Positions 1 through 8,670 of a DNA stretch of 42,392 bases are shown one piece after another. The stretch lies in NCBI GenBank assembly GCA_019415335.1, contig DXKH01000085.1, positions 1 through 42,392 on the forward strand, given 5' to 3'. Position numbers and translations under genes: made by a program. The notes beneath the pieces are model-generated. The model ran no database searches. It saw only the letters and a program-made list of their open reading frames with translations, and was not told where the DNA came from. How positions within the stretch are numbered: position 1 is the stretch's first letter; every line of letters starts with the position of its first letter. This stretch comes from Citrobacter sp. (lineage in GTDB: Bacteria > Pseudomonadota > Gammaproteobacteria > Enterobacterales > Enterobacteriaceae).

Positions 1-808
1 GCGGCTGACGTGGTTCCCCCTGTTCCGGCGCGCATTTCAGCAGGCCAATCGAATAGGGATGGGTCGGATGGTGGATCACGGCATCGGTCTGGCCACTTTC
101 AATCACGCTGCCGGCATACATCACGTACAGCCGATCGCACAGTTGCGATACCACCGCCATGTCATGACTGATAAACAGCACGGCCGTACCACTGGCGCGG
201 GCCTTGTGTTTCAGCAGGCGCAGCACCTGCAACTGAACGGTAACGTCCAGCGCGGTGGTGGGTTCATCGGCGATAATCAGCTCCGGCTCGCAGGAGAAGG
301 CAAGGGCGATCATCACCCGTTGACGCATGCCGCCTGAAAGCTCAAACGGAAAGCGGGTCATCACCCCGGCAGCGTCGGGGATCTGCATCTCCTCCAGCAG
401 GGTAATCGCCTTTTCCCGGGCCTGCGAACGGCTCACCGTCTGATGATGGCGAATCACTTCCACCATCTGCTGACCAATGCGCCGCGTCGGGTTGAGGGCC
501 GTCATCGGCTCCTGGAAGATCATCGCCACACGGGCACCGCGCCATTGACGCATCTGTTTCTCGCTGGCGTTCAGCACATCTTCGCCCAGTAACGAGACGC
601 GCCCCTGATGGATGCGGTAGCTGCCTTCCGGCAGCAGGCGCATCGTGAGCATCGCGGTGACCGACTTTCCGGAGCCCGATTCTCCCACCACGCCGACAAT
701 CTCGCCGCGATGAATGCGTAGCGACACATGGCTCAGGGCGTGAACGTCGGCTTTGTACCCTGGAAAACTCAAGTGTAAATCGTCTATTTCCAGTACCGGT
801 TGAGTCAT
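1..808 (-). CDS. ddpD: D,D-dipeptide ABC transporter ATP-binding protein DdpD (partial)
   Basis: ATPase of the D-Ala-D-Ala/oligopeptide-type ABC importer, acting on the cytoplasmic face with DdpF. The frame is open from the ATG at 808 to the window edge, so about 269 residues are present and the C-terminus is missing. Visible motifs are Walker A (GESGSGKS, near residue 43), a Q-loop (FQEPMTALNP), the signature ELSGGMRQR, Walker B (LIIADEPTTALD) and the H-loop (ISHDMAVV), followed by the oligopeptide-family tail start (HHPTHPYSIGLL). The start codon overlaps the ddpC stop by one base (TAATG), which indicates translational coupling. A 171-residue open frame at 342-857 on the same strand is a shadow. 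Naming rests on operon context plus the Opp/Dpp ATPase family. Confidence 0.93.
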   Translation of the reverse strand, partial: MTQPVLEIDDLHLSFPGYKADVHALSHVSLRIHRGEIVGVVGESGSGKSVTAMLTMRLLPEGSYRIHQGRVSLLGEDVLNASEKQMRQWRGARVAMIFQEPMTALNPTRRIGQQMVEVIRHHQTVSRSQAREKAITLLEEMQIPDAAGVMTRFPFELSGGMRQRVMIALAFSCEPELIIADEPTTALDVTVQLQVLRLLKHKARASGTAVLFISHDMAVVSQLCDRLYVMYAGSVIESGQTDAVIHHPTHPYSIGLLKCAPEQGEPRQP

Positions 809-1701
809 TACTGTTTTCCTCCTGCTTTCGGATCCAGTAAATCACGGATCCCATCACCGAACAGGTTAAAACCGACGGCAGTGATCAGGATGGCGGCACC
901 GGGGAAGGCACAATACCACCACTGATCGAGAACGTAGTTGCGGCCAATAGCCACCATCGCGCCCCATTCGGCGCTCGGTTGCTGAGCGCCAAGCCCGATA
1001 AAGCCCAGCGTGGCCGCCATCAGAATGGCGCTGCCAATATCCAGCGATGCCTGCACAATCAGCGGCGGCAGCGAGTTACGCAGAATATGCCAGCTAATCA
1101 AATGCCAGCGGGAAGCGCCGTACGTGCGGGCGGCCTGGACATAGGTAAACTGGCGCACGACCAGCGTTTGCCCACGCGCCAGCCGCACGTAAAAGGGAAT
1201 GCGCACAATGGCAATCGCCAGCATCGCGTTAAACAGGCTCGGCCCGAGCGCTGCGGCCAGCGCCATCGTCAGCACCAGCGAGGGGATCGACAGCATAATA
1301 TCCATCATCCGCATGATGATGGCGTCAGCGCGACCGCCCATTACGCCGGACAAACAGCCGAGCAGTGAGCCAACCCCTCCCGCAATTGCGACCACCACCA
1401 GCCCGGCGACGATCGACTGCTGGCTACCCACCAGCACACGGCTGAACAGGTCGCGTCCGACTTCATCGGTCCCAAACCAGTGCGCCGCCGTCGGCGGTAA
1501 CAAGCGGGCGTTTAAATCAATCGCATTGGGATCGTAAGGGGTGAGCCACGGCGACAGCACCATCAGTAACAGCATCAGGACAATAATCACGCCGCCAATC
1601 ATCGTCAGCGGACTGCTTTTCATCAGCCAGAACAATCTGGCCCAGTCAATGCGCCGACGCGTCACGCGTACCGGCGTCGGCGTCTCTTCGGTTAACATCA
1701 T
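808..1701 (-). CDS. ddpC: D,D-dipeptide ABC transporter permease DdpC
   Basis: Inner-membrane permease of the DppC/OppC class, 297 residues, pairing with DdpB. An N-terminal membrane segment (about residues 33-53) precedes the family sequence GTDEVGRDLFSRVLVGSQ. Four or five further hydrophobic helices follow, with the EAA-type cytoplasmic loop around QAARTYGASRWHLISWHILRNS. The ATG at 1701 has a GGAGG six bases upstream and overlaps the last codons of ddpB by four bases (ATGA). A second ATG three bases later is an alternative start. Length equals the E. coli family member within a residue. Called with confidence because the whole ddpX-A-B-C-D order is kept. Confidence 0.94.
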   Translation of the reverse strand: MMLTEETPTPVRVTRRRIDWARLFWLMKSSPLTMIGGVIIVLMLLLMVLSPWLTPYDPNAIDLNARLLPPTAAHWFGTDEVGRDLFSRVLVGSQQSIVAGLVVVAIAGGVGSLLGCLSGVMGGRADAIIMRMMDIMLSIPSLVLTMALAAALGPSLFNAMLAIAIVRIPFYVRLARGQTLVVRQFTYVQAARTYGASRWHLISWHILRNSLPPLIVQASLDIGSAILMAATLGFIGLGAQQPSAEWGAMVAIGRNYVLDQWWYCAFPGAAILITAVGFNLFGDGIRDLLDPKAGGKQ

Positions 1702-2720
1702 TCAGCACCTCCACGCCCAATACGCGGGTCCACCCACAGATAGAGCAGATCGACCACCAGATTGACCAGCACATAGGCAAAAGAGACCACCACGGCAAAC
1801 CCCATCACCGCCGGGAAATCGAGCGCCTGAATAGAGGTCACCACCCAGGCACCCATTCCTGGCCAGGCAAAGACGGTTTCAGTCAGCACCGCGCCATACA
1901 GCAGATCGCCCAGCGCCAGTCCGAGTACGGTGATCGACGGGATCAGCGCGTTAGGCAGGGCGTAACACAGCACGATGTACCAGCCGGGAAGACCGCTGGC
2001 TTTCGCCGTGCGGATATAATCTTCACTGAGCTGTTCCAGCATTGCGGAGCGGATTTGCCGCGCCACAATCCCCAGGTGAACAAACGCCAGCGTCAGCGAC
2101 GGTAAAATCAGATGCTGCAAGGCATTAAAAAAGACCTCACCGTTACCTTCCAGCAGGGCATCTATCAGGTAAAACCCGGTCACATGCGTCGGCGGATCCA
2201 GCCAGTCATCCAGTCGTCCACCACCCGGCAAAATTTGCAGATGGCCGTAAAACAGCACGATGACGCCCAGCCCCAGCCAGAAGGCCGGCGTCGAAATACC
2301 GGTGATCGCCATCAGACGCACCAGGTGATCCAGCCAGCGGTTACGCCAGACGGCGGAAAGAATGCCCAACGGAATACCGATGACCAGTGCCAGCAGCAGT
2401 GAACAAAAGGCCAGTTCCAGCGTTGCCGGGAAAAAGACGCGCAGCTCTTCCATCACCGGACGCCCGGTGCGAATTGAAATGCCTAAGTTTCCCTGGAAGA
2501 CATCGCTCACATAGCGCGCAAACTGCACATACAGCGGTTGATTGAGCCCAAGCTGTTGGCGAATGTTTTCGACAATCTCTTCGCTTGCCCGGTCGCCCGC
2601 CAGCAGGCGCGCCGGATCGCCTGGGATCAGGTGCGAAATAATAAAGGTGATGACGCAAACGCCGGCCACCACCAGGACAAGTCCCCAGCAGCGCTGGCGC
2701 AAAATGCTCCAGAAAGTCAT
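1698..2720 (-). CDS. ddpB: D,D-dipeptide ABC transporter permease DdpB
   Basis: DppB/OppB-type permease, 340 residues, the same length as I recall for E. coli DdpB. It begins with one membrane helix (about residues 10-30, VLVVAGVCVITFIISHLIPGD). A long periplasmic segment with GLNQPLYVQFARYV follows, then five more helices. The EAA loop is seen at YIRTAKASGLPGWYIVLCYALPN. With DdpC it forms the channel fed by the periplasmic binding protein DdpA. The gap to ddpA is about 44 bases and the overlap with ddpC is four bases, so the genes form one transcript. Confidence 0.94.
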   Translation of the reverse strand: MTFWSILRQRCWGLVLVVAGVCVITFIISHLIPGDPARLLAGDRASEEIVENIRQQLGLNQPLYVQFARYVSDVFQGNLGISIRTGRPVMEELRVFFPATLELAFCSLLLALVIGIPLGILSAVWRNRWLDHLVRLMAITGISTPAFWLGLGVIVLFYGHLQILPGGGRLDDWLDPPTHVTGFYLIDALLEGNGEVFFNALQHLILPSLTLAFVHLGIVARQIRSAMLEQLSEDYIRTAKASGLPGWYIVLCYALPNALIPSITVLGLALGDLLYGAVLTETVFAWPGMGAWVVTSIQALDFPAVMGFAVVVSFAYVLVNLVVDLLYLWVDPRIGRGGAE

Positions 2721-2764
2721 TGGCTTCCCCTGGCGGAGCCAGTACGGCTCCGCATTAACGTGGC

Positions 2765-4315
2765 TTATTTGCTCATGGTGCCGATATTAAAGACCTGTTC
2801 GAGCATCGGGTTGAACACGAAGCCTTTGACCTCTTTGTTCATCGCTAACTGGTAGTTCTTCTGGAATAAATAGACGTAGGCCGCTTCATCAATGACGATT
2901 TTCTGCGCCTGCTGGTAGTCCTTAGTTCTGGCTGCCTGATCGGTGGTGCTCAGCGCGCTGCGCAACAGCTTGTCGACGTCGGCGTTTTCATAGAACGAGC
3001 GGTTACCGGGCAGTCCTTTCTTGTCAGACTCGAACCAGTAGTTCATGAACATATAGGGGTCGGCGAAGTCCGGGCTCCAGTTGCCGATGGCGATGTCGTA
3101 ATCACCTTTACCCACGCGGTCACGCATAGTGGCGTTCGCCAGTTTCTCCAGCTTCACGGTAATCCCCAGTTTGCTCAGACTGGCCTGCGTGGCAAGGGCG
3201 ATCGGCTCCCAGTTGGGATCGTTGTCGGAGTAGAGGAAGCTCAGGCTGGTGGGTTTATTGGCAACTTTTTCCCATTCCGCTTTCGCTTTGGCTTCATCAG
3301 AACTGTACTGCAGCGCAGTGGCGTCGTAACCCCACATGCCTTCCGGGATCGGACCGCGCATCTGTTTGCCGTTACCGCTGAGGATCCCTTTCACCATTCC
3401 CTGATAGTCGGTGGACCAGGAAATTGCCCGACGCAGATCCGCCTGATTCAGCGGCGCTTTGCTGTTGTTCAGATAAAGATAGGTCACGCGCAGTGACGGA
3501 TAGTCAGCCACGGCGACTTTGCCTTCCTGTTTTAACGCACTGAGCTGATCCACCGGCAGGGCATCCGCGATGTCAATATCGCCGCGCGACAGTTGCAGAC
3601 GACGCGATGCGCTCTCACCGATAATTTTCACCGATACCCGTTTGAAGTTCGGCTTTGGCCCGGCGTAATGCGGGTTCGGGACCAGCACCAGCTGTTGGCC
3701 TTTCTGCCAGCTTTTCAGCATAAACGGCCCGGAGCCTGCAGTGTTCTGCGCCAGAAAACCACGTGCGTCATCCGCCGCATGCGCTTTCAGCACCGCCGGG
3801 TTGATGATCGACGCGCCGTCATTCGCCAGCGTGTAAAGGAACGGGGCGAACGGTTGACTGAGGGTAAATTTCACCGTGTGCGCATCGACAACGTCTACCT
3901 TGAGATCTTTAGGAAACGCTTCTGCCGGTCCCTGACCGATTTTCAGCAGACGTTCGAAGGACTGTTTCACCGCCTCAGCGGTGACGGGGGAACCATCGGC
4001 AAATTTGACCTGATCGTTAAGCGTAAAGGTCCACTCTTTCTGGTCGTCAGAGGCTTTCCAGCCGCTTGCCAGGTCACCTTCCACCTCGGTAGAGCCTTTA
4101 TCGCCTTCGGTTTTGTACTTCACCAGGCGCTGGTAGGACGGATAGGTCACCGTCCAGTCGTTATTATCGATGGTAACCGCCGGATCAAGGGTTTGCGGAT
4201 CGGCGGCTTTACCGATCACCAGCATGTCTTTCGGGACGGCAGCCTGAGCCGCAGGCAGGGCCAACGCCAGGGAAGCCGCAATCAATGCAGGGCGAAACAA
4301 CGAAGTTAATTTCAT
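2765..4315 (-). CDS. ddpA: D,D-dipeptide-binding periplasmic protein DdpA
   Basis: Periplasmic solute-binding protein of extracellular family 5 (DppA/OppA), 516 residues. A Sec signal peptide covers about residues 1-26 (lysine, hydrophobic core LIAASLALALPAAQA, likely cleavage before AVPKD). The mature part shows family-5 features: an early DPQTLDPA, the WTFTLNDQVKFADGSPVTAEAVK region, and a C-terminal NWSPDFADPYMFMNYWF. It delivers D-Ala-D-Ala or related peptides to DdpBC. It lies 15 bases downstream of ddpX with a GGAG ribosome site close to its ATG. Ligand identity follows from co-location with the ddpX dipeptidase, not from ligand residues I can read. Confidence 0.93.
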   Translation of the reverse strand: MKLTSLFRPALIAASLALALPAAQAAVPKDMLVIGKAADPQTLDPAVTIDNNDWTVTYPSYQRLVKYKTEGDKGSTEVEGDLASGWKASDDQKEWTFTLNDQVKFADGSPVTAEAVKQSFERLLKIGQGPAEAFPKDLKVDVVDAHTVKFTLSQPFAPFLYTLANDGASIINPAVLKAHAADDARGFLAQNTAGSGPFMLKSWQKGQQLVLVPNPHYAGPKPNFKRVSVKIIGESASRRLQLSRGDIDIADALPVDQLSALKQEGKVAVADYPSLRVTYLYLNNSKAPLNQADLRRAISWSTDYQGMVKGILSGNGKQMRGPIPEGMWGYDATALQYSSDEAKAKAEWEKVANKPTSLSFLYSDNDPNWEPIALATQASLSKLGITVKLEKLANATMRDRVGKGDYDIAIGNWSPDFADPYMFMNYWFESDKKGLPGNRSFYENADVDKLLRSALSTTDQAARTKDYQQAQKIVIDEAAYVYLFQKNYQLAMNKEVKGFVFNPMLEQVFNIGTMSK

Positions 4316-4330
4316 GACGACGCTCCGGAA

Positions 4331-4918
4331 TCAAAAGGATGTGTGTGTTGTTGTTGTCGTAACGGGAAAGCAGGCAATGCAGTCTTCCAGCAGCGGATAA
4401 CGACTCGCCGCAGGTAACTCAAAATGCCACCACTCGCTGCTGATGCCGACGAAGCCACCACCAAACATAATGGCGTTGAGTAACAGTCGGTTACGCTGTG
4501 CGGCGGCAGGAACGGAAGGGTGATATGCATGTGAACGGTCGTGCATTTCATCAAAACCCGCGCCCATATCAAGGATCCTGCCGTTCGCGTCTTTCAGGGT
4601 GACGTCGATGGCCGTTCCGCGACTGTGATTCGAACCGATGGCGACATCGACTACATACTGCGGATCGGGGCAGGCATCCCACAGGATTGACTGTGCCTGT
4701 TGCGGACGATAGGCGTCATAAACGACCAGAGAGAGGCCCGCCAGTTGCGCAATGCTGATGCTTTTCGCCAGCGCGGTGACTGCATCCTGGTGCAGCAGGC
4801 AGCGCGATTCGCGATAAATCGGCGCACCGGTCAGGTTATCGGCGGTCGCGTATTTGAGATCGATATCCAGCGTCGGAAATATCACCGACAGATCGACCAG
4901 TTGCGGAGTTTCAGACAT
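4331..4918 (-). CDS. ddpX: D-alanyl-D-alanine dipeptidase DdpX (VanX-type)
   Basis: Zinc D,D-dipeptidase of the VanX/DdpX (M15D) family, 195 residues, which splits D-Ala-D-Ala so that D-alanine can be recycled. The zinc site is visible: SNHSRGTAIDVTL carries the first His and the Asp, and SSEWWHFELP carries the catalytic Glu and the third ligand His. No signal peptide is seen, so the enzyme should be cytosolic and act on peptide imported by DdpABCD. The extreme C-terminus is a run of six threonines then HTSF, encoded by an ACA-rich microsatellite. That tail is an oddity and is probably not functional. The gene is 14 bases downstream of the RpiR-type regulator. Confidence 0.94.
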   Translation of the reverse strand: MSETPQLVDLSVIFPTLDIDLKYATADNLTGAPIYRESRCLLHQDAVTALAKSISIAQLAGLSLVVYDAYRPQQAQSILWDACPDPQYVVDVAIGSNHSRGTAIDVTLKDANGRILDMGAGFDEMHDRSHAYHPSVPAAAQRNRLLLNAIMFGGGFVGISSEWWHFELPAASRYPLLEDCIACFPVTTTTTHTSF

Positions 4919-4932
4919 AGCACGTTTCCTGT

Positions 4933-5799
4933 TTATTGTTCGAATTGACCAAACTCTTGTTGTAACTGGCGGTTGGTCTGTAGCCGCCCGGTAAGCGAAT
5001 CACCCAGTTGTTCCGCCACGCCGGAGAGCAGCAGGTTGAACAGACAACTCACCGGCGCCAGCGAATCCCAGAAGTGTCCGGTGTCCGTTTTCACCTGCAG
5101 TAAATCAATGGCGTAATCCCGCGCCCAGGGGCACCAGACATCGGTGATTAGCGCCAGCGGTATCTGCCGCTCGCTGGCAACACGGCAGTACTGCCGGGCG
5201 ATGGCGGAGTAAGCGCGGGTATCGGTCAGCACCACATACGGTTTCTCAAACCCGGAATTGAGGGATTCCACCCAACTGCCGGAGAGCCCTTCGGAGTAGT
5301 TCACCCGAGGGCGCAGATATTCGAGATGACTGAAGAAGGCATTGGCGATCCCCCGCGTAGACTGGATCCCCAGCACATACACCGCTTCCGCCTGCGCCAG
5401 CTGTCGGGTAATACGCTGGAAAGTTTCCCCTTGCGCCAGTTGATAAACATGGGCGATCGCGTCAATCTCCAGCGAGAGCGACTGACGGGCGCGGTCCGGC
5501 AACTGCTGCTGTTGCTGCCAGGAATCCAGCCGTTCGTTCATGCCCCAGGGCTGATAGGGGACGGAAGGCAATTCACGCAGGCTGGCTTTGGCATCTTCCA
5601 GATTGCGATAGCCAATTTTGCGCAGGTAGCGTCCGACGGTAATCCCACTGGTGCCCGTCGCTTTGCCAATACTGTCAGCGGTTTCAAACGGGATTTGTGC
5701 CACATGGGTCAACAGCCAACTGGCAACACGCTTCTCACTCGGCGTATGCAGGCTAAAGGTCTGTTCAATTCGGGTCAGTAACTCAGGTTTTTCTGTCAT
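4933..5799 (-). CDS. RpiR/MurR-family regulator with SIS domain, first gene of the ddp operon
   Basis: Transcription factor of the RpiR family, 288 residues from the ATG at 5799 (an in-frame GTG lies three bases upstream). The N-terminal RpiR helix-turn-helix spans about residues 1-75 (TPSEKRVASWLL, then SIGKATGTSGITVGRYLRKIGYRNLEDAK). A C-terminal SIS sugar-phosphate-binding fold follows (AEAVYVLGIQSTRGIANAFFSHL, then VVLTDTRAYSAIARQYCRVASERQIPLALITD). Family members sense phosphosugars such as MurNAc-6-P. Here the fixed linkage to ddpX, 14 bases apart on the same strand, suggests sensing of a peptidoglycan-derived ligand, which is inference. A perfect inverted repeat at 5896-5919 is a candidate operator. 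I do not recall this gene in the E. coli K-12 ddp operon. Confidence 0.88.
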   Translation of the reverse strand: MTEKPELLTRIEQTFSLHTPSEKRVASWLLTHVAQIPFETADSIGKATGTSGITVGRYLRKIGYRNLEDAKASLRELPSVPYQPWGMNERLDSWQQQQQLPDRARQSLSLEIDAIAHVYQLAQGETFQRITRQLAQAEAVYVLGIQSTRGIANAFFSHLEYLRPRVNYSEGLSGSWVESLNSGFEKPYVVLTDTRAYSAIARQYCRVASERQIPLALITDVWCPWARDYAIDLLQVKTDTGHFWDSLAPVSCLFNLLLSGVAEQLGDSLTGRLQTNRQLQQEFGQFEQ

Positions 5800-5895
5800 C
5801 ACCGTCTCGCTGTTACCTGGCTGTCAAAAGTCCGCTCACTGTTAGTTCATTAACAATGCAGGACGCGTGCCATGTTCGGAAATGCCGCCGCGACG

Positions 5896-5919
5896 GGCGT
5901 CAATTGTTAAATTGACGCC
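5896..5919. promoter_or_regulatory. Candidate operator: 10-bp perfect inverted repeat upstream of the ddp operon
   Basis: GGCGTCAATT and its exact reverse complement AATTGACGCC are separated by GTTA. The repeat is centred about 109 bases upstream of the RpiR-type regulator start. No T-run follows on either strand, which argues against a terminator. Autoregulation by the adjacent RpiR protein is inferred. Confidence 0.5.
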
Positions 5920-6115
5920 GCATTAATTAACTTATGATCAACATTTGTGCAGCGTAGTGCAGTTTTGGTGCAACGGTAAGGCGCAAGGGCGGTTATCTGC
6001 CGGATACGTAGGCGCGATCACATTCACGCGGCGAAATAAGCGGCAAACATCAGGATTGGTACCGGGAAATATCAATAACAGCCATAACAAGTGTGCGTGT
6101 ATTTATTTCTGTGAG

Positions 6116-6123
6116 GGGAAGGG
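6116..6123 (+). promoter_or_regulatory. KOPS-type octamer GGGAAGGG
   Basis: Exact match to the FtsK-orienting KOPS consensus GGGNAGGG, on the plus strand so that it points rightward toward the dif site at 16.0 kb, as expected left of dif. One octamer alone is weak evidence. Confidence 0.5.
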
Positions 6124-6201
6124 TATTATTCTTTTCGTTCTACATTAACGGTTTAAAGCGCTCATGTAGAGGTTATTTATATCATTAACGGAGCCATCAT
6201 A

Positions 6202-6531
6202 ATGAACAAATTTTCCCTTTCTACAGCAGGTATTTTAGTAGCAGCGCTGTTGACCAGTGTTAGCGTCAATGCGGCGACCACCGACGCGAAAACCGACGTC
6301 ACCCCCAAAAGCATGAGCTGCCAGGAGTTCATCGACCTGAACCCGCAGACGATGGCGCCGGTTGCCTTCTGGGTATTAAACGAAGATGAAGACTTTAAAG
6401 GCGGGGACTACGTCACTTTCGATGAAACAGTAACAACTGCGGTTCCTTTAACCGTTGAGATCTGCAAAAAACATCCGCAAAGCGAATTGACAAAAATTAA
6501 AGACGAAATCAAAAAAGAATTAAGCAAATAA
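6202..6531 (+). CDS. hdeB: HdeB-like periplasmic acid-stress chaperone
   Basis: Small periplasmic chaperone of the HdeA/HdeB family, 109 residues. A signal peptide covers about residues 1-24, cut before ATTDAK. The mature part carries the HdeB pattern MSCQEFIDLNPQTMAPVAFWVLNED and KGGDYVTFDET. Two cysteines (C40 and C88) match the single disulfide of the family. At low pH such proteins unfold from dimers and shield periplasmic clients. It resembles E. coli HdeB (SCQEFIDLNP, GGD.VT) more than HdeA. The gene stands alone, without hdeA, hdeD or gad genes, and has its own terminator at 6549-6578. Whether it is the true orthologue or a paralogue is uncertain. Confidence 0.85.
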   Translation: MNKFSLSTAGILVAALLTSVSVNAATTDAKTDVTPKSMSCQEFIDLNPQTMAPVAFWVLNEDEDFKGGDYVTFDETVTTAVPLTVEICKKHPQSELTKIKDEIKKELSK

Positions 6532-6548
6532 GATTAAGTGCTTATTTA

Positions 6549-6578
6549 AACCCAGCCAGAGTGCTGGGTTTTGCTATT
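6549..6578 (+). terminator. Rho-independent terminator of the hdeB-like gene
   Basis: AACCCAGC and GCTGGGTT form an 8-bp stem around a six-base loop, followed by TTGCTATTT, starting 18 bases after the stop codon. Confidence 0.8.
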
Positions 6579-6579
6579 T

Positions 6580-6592
6580 GTGACAATGTCAC
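6580..6592. promoter_or_regulatory. matS site (MatP binding, Ter macrodomain)
   Basis: GTGACAATGTCAC matches the 13-base consensus GTGACRNYGTCAC exactly. It lies in the short gap between the hdeB-like terminator and the chemoreceptor gene. MatP bound at such sites condenses the terminus macrodomain and links it to the divisome. Confidence 0.88.
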
Positions 6593-6688
6593 ATTATTAA
6601 TTTAAGACAATACCGAATTCTGTATAAAGCTCTAAAAACACGTGCCGATACTGAATATAAATTAGCCTGAAAATAAAAGGATGTTTAT

Positions 6689-8620
6689 ATGGTCTGGTAT
6701 CCGTCACGTATTTCGACTCGCTTGACACTCGGGGGGATCGCGTTACTTGCCGTAACGACGTTAGTGATTGTTATCATTATGCTTTGGCGCGGGCAACCCC
6801 GCGTTGTTGAAGTCAATACGGCGTTGATTGAGGAGACCGGGCATGGCCTGACGCGTCAACTCAGCAGCGTCCTGTCACGTATTGAGGGAGAAACCGTTAG
6901 TTTGTCGCGACTGGCCGAAGTCCTGCCAAATGATGAGGCGCTGTACCGCGCCGTCGTGCCGCATTTACTCGGCGAACAGAATAATTCGATCATAACCGGA
7001 GGCGGGATTTGGCCTGAGCCGGACGCGTTTACACCTGGCGTTGCGCGGCGAAGCTTTTTCTGGGCGCGCGGTGCCGACGATAAGCTGGTCTTTTCTGACG
7101 AATACAACGCGCCGGGCGGCAACGGTTACCATAACGAAAGCTGGTATCAGGGGGCCAAAGGGCATTCGCAAGAAAACTGTGTCTGGTCTGATGTTTACCA
7201 GGATGCCATTTCCGGAATCAACATGGTGACCTGCAGCATTCCGTATCAACTGGCGGGCAAATTCGCCGGCGTGGCAACCACCGATATTCGACTCGATAAC
7301 GTCGCCAGCTTTATGCAGCAACAGGGCGGGCGCACCGGTGGGTACGCCTTCGTGGTCGACAAGCAGGGGCAAATTCTCTATTTTCCCCAAAACGAGCGGG
7401 ATCATTACAAAACCGTCGGCGATCTGGTGAAGGCTTCAGCGTGGCTGAGCCCTGTCGCTCAGCGTTTGCAAAAATTACGCACAGCCACCACCGATGCCTC
7501 CTCCGTGGCGCTGGAAAACGACGGTATTCTGAACACGCCTTCACGCGTGATGTTGTTCCCGATGGCCGATACCGGTTGGGTGGTGGGACTGGTGACACCG
7601 CAAGAACGTATCGTCGGACTGGCGAAAGTGATGATGCGCGATGTTCTTGAAGTCCTGATCCCGGTCATGACGCTGCTGCTGGTGGGCTCCTGGCTGGTTG
7701 TCCGCCGGTTAATTGCCCGTCTGGACGACACGCGGCGGGCGCTGGACGATATCGCCCAGGGAGAAGGCGATCTGACCCGTCGGCTAGAGGTGAGAGGCAA
7801 GGACGAAATTTCGGCGATCGCGCAGGCGTTTAACCTCTTTGTGGATAAAATTTCCGCCATTCTGCTTACGGTGCGCAGCAGCAGTGAAGTAGTGGCGAAC
7901 AACGCCGTCAGCCTTGCCGACAGTAATACTGAGCTGTCAACACGGGTTACCCAGCAGGCGGCCGCGCTGGAAGAGAGTGCGGCTGCGATGGAACAGCTTA
8001 ATGCGACCGTACATCAAAATGCCGGCAATACCCAACTGGCGGATGAACTCTCGGAAAGCACGGCGCAAACGGCTAATCGTTGCGGCGATGTCATGCATGA
8101 GGTGATTTCGACCATGGATAACGTCAGCGCCTCATCGGGCCGAATGGTGGAGATCGTATCCGTCATTGACAGCATTGCCTTCCAGACCAACATTCTGGCA
8201 CTCAATGCCGCGGTGGAAGCGGCCCGCGCCGGAGATGCCGGACGTGGATTTGCGGTAGTGGCGTCTGAAGTGAGAACGCTGGCGCAGCGCAGTGCGACTG
8301 CCGCCCAGGAAATCAAAGCGCTCATTGATGAGTCAGTGTCGCATGTCGATAACAGTAGCCAACAAATTCATCATGCCGGCGATCGTTTACAGGAACTGGT
8401 GGGGCATGTTCGTCAGGTGCGTCAGTTGATGGGAGAAATTCGTGTCGCAGGCGAAGAGCAGCGCAAGGGCGTGGCCGAAGTGACGCTCGCTGTCACGGAA
8501 ATGGACAGCACCGTGCAGCAGAACGCTTCGCTGATTGATGATGCCGCGGCGCGGACGCAGATCCTAAAAGCCGAAGCGGAAGAACTGGCCTTGCAGGTGT
8601 CGTCGTTTAAATTGCCGTAA
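6689..8620 (+). CDS. Methyl-accepting chemotaxis protein with periplasmic Cache domain
   Basis: Transmembrane chemoreceptor, 643 residues. Order: TM1 (about 15-33), a large periplasmic dCache-type sensor (about 40-300, with the [11 protein letters not shown] and W..A..G..WSDVYQD..SG motifs typical of amino- or organic-acid Cache receptors), TM2 (about 318-338), HAMP (about 340-390), and a cytoplasmic signalling hairpin. The tip near residues 492-518 reads [20 protein letters not shown] and then DAGRGFAVV, so the usual E-Q after EAARAG is D-A. No C-terminal NWETF-type CheR tether is present (it ends SSFKLP), so methylation would rely on other receptors. Ligand unknown. An AAAGGA ribosome site precedes the ATG. 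It converges on dosP. Confidence 0.92.
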   Translation: MVWYPSRISTRLTLGGIALLAVTTLVIVIIMLWRGQPRVVEVNTALIEETGHGLTRQLSSVLSRIEGETVSLSRLAEVLPNDEALYRAVVPHLLGEQNNSIITGGGIWPEPDAFTPGVARRSFFWARGADDKLVFSDEYNAPGGNGYHNESWYQGAKGHSQENCVWSDVYQDAISGINMVTCSIPYQLAGKFAGVATTDIRLDNVASFMQQQGGRTGGYAFVVDKQGQILYFPQNERDHYKTVGDLVKASAWLSPVAQRLQKLRTATTDASSVALENDGILNTPSRVMLFPMADTGWVVGLVTPQERIVGLAKVMMRDVLEVLIPVMTLLLVGSWLVVRRLIARLDDTRRALDDIAQGEGDLTRRLEVRGKDEISAIAQAFNLFVDKISAILLTVRSSSEVVANNAVSLADSNTELSTRVTQQAAALEESAAAMEQLNATVHQNAGNTQLADELSESTAQTANRCGDVMHEVISTMDNVSASSGRMVEIVSVIDSIAFQTNILALNAAVEAARAGDAGRGFAVVASEVRTLAQRSATAAQEIKALIDESVSHVDNSSQQIHHAGDRLQELVGHVRQVRQLMGEIRVAGEEQRKGVAEVTLAVTEMDSTVQQNASLIDDAAARTQILKAEAEELALQVSSFKLP

Positions 8621-8623
8621 TAT

Positions 8624-8660
8624 CAGGGGCCCGGTAACGACAACGCCACCGGGCATCCTG
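8624..8660. terminator. Bidirectional terminator hairpin between chemoreceptor and dosP
   Basis: GCCCGGT (8629-8635) pairs with ACCGGGC (8648-8654), extended by outer CAGG and CCTG. It lies between two convergent stops only 50 bases apart. There is no strong T-run. Confidence 0.55.
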
Positions 8661-8670
8661 TTGCAAAGAA

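Larger units (their letters stand above)
5803..6201. other. Intergenic region between the ddp operon and the hdeB-like gene
   Basis: About 400 bases, fairly AT-rich toward the right, serving divergent transcription of the ddp operon (minus) and the hdeB-like gene (plus). It holds the inverted repeat at 5896-5919 and a GGGAAGGG octamer at 6116-6123. A short open frame at 5945-6148 has no ribosome site or recognisable protein. A GGAG sits just before the ATG at 6202. Confidence 0.6.

Noticed and set aside
342..857. 171-codon open frame on the minus strand
   Set aside because: It overlaps ddpD in another frame; the ddpD frame reads a complete ABC ATPase while this one shows no family.
3593..4309. 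238-codon plus-strand frame opposite ddpA
   Set aside because: Antisense shadow of the ddpA coding sequence; basic, repetitive composition and no start signals.
4945..4967. Ter-like core GTTGTAACT inside the RpiR-type gene
   Set aside because: The bases before it (TCTT) do not match GTAT, the position-6 G is missing, and it lies in a coding region for QQEFGQ.
5945..6148. 67-codon plus-strand frame before hdeB
   Set aside because: No ribosome site, no recognisable protein, and it lies in promoter-like AT-rich DNA.
6689..8620. Frameshift suspected in the chemoreceptor around the [13 protein letters not shown] region
   Set aside because: The frame continues smoothly through the signalling tip and matches the family, so no break is present.
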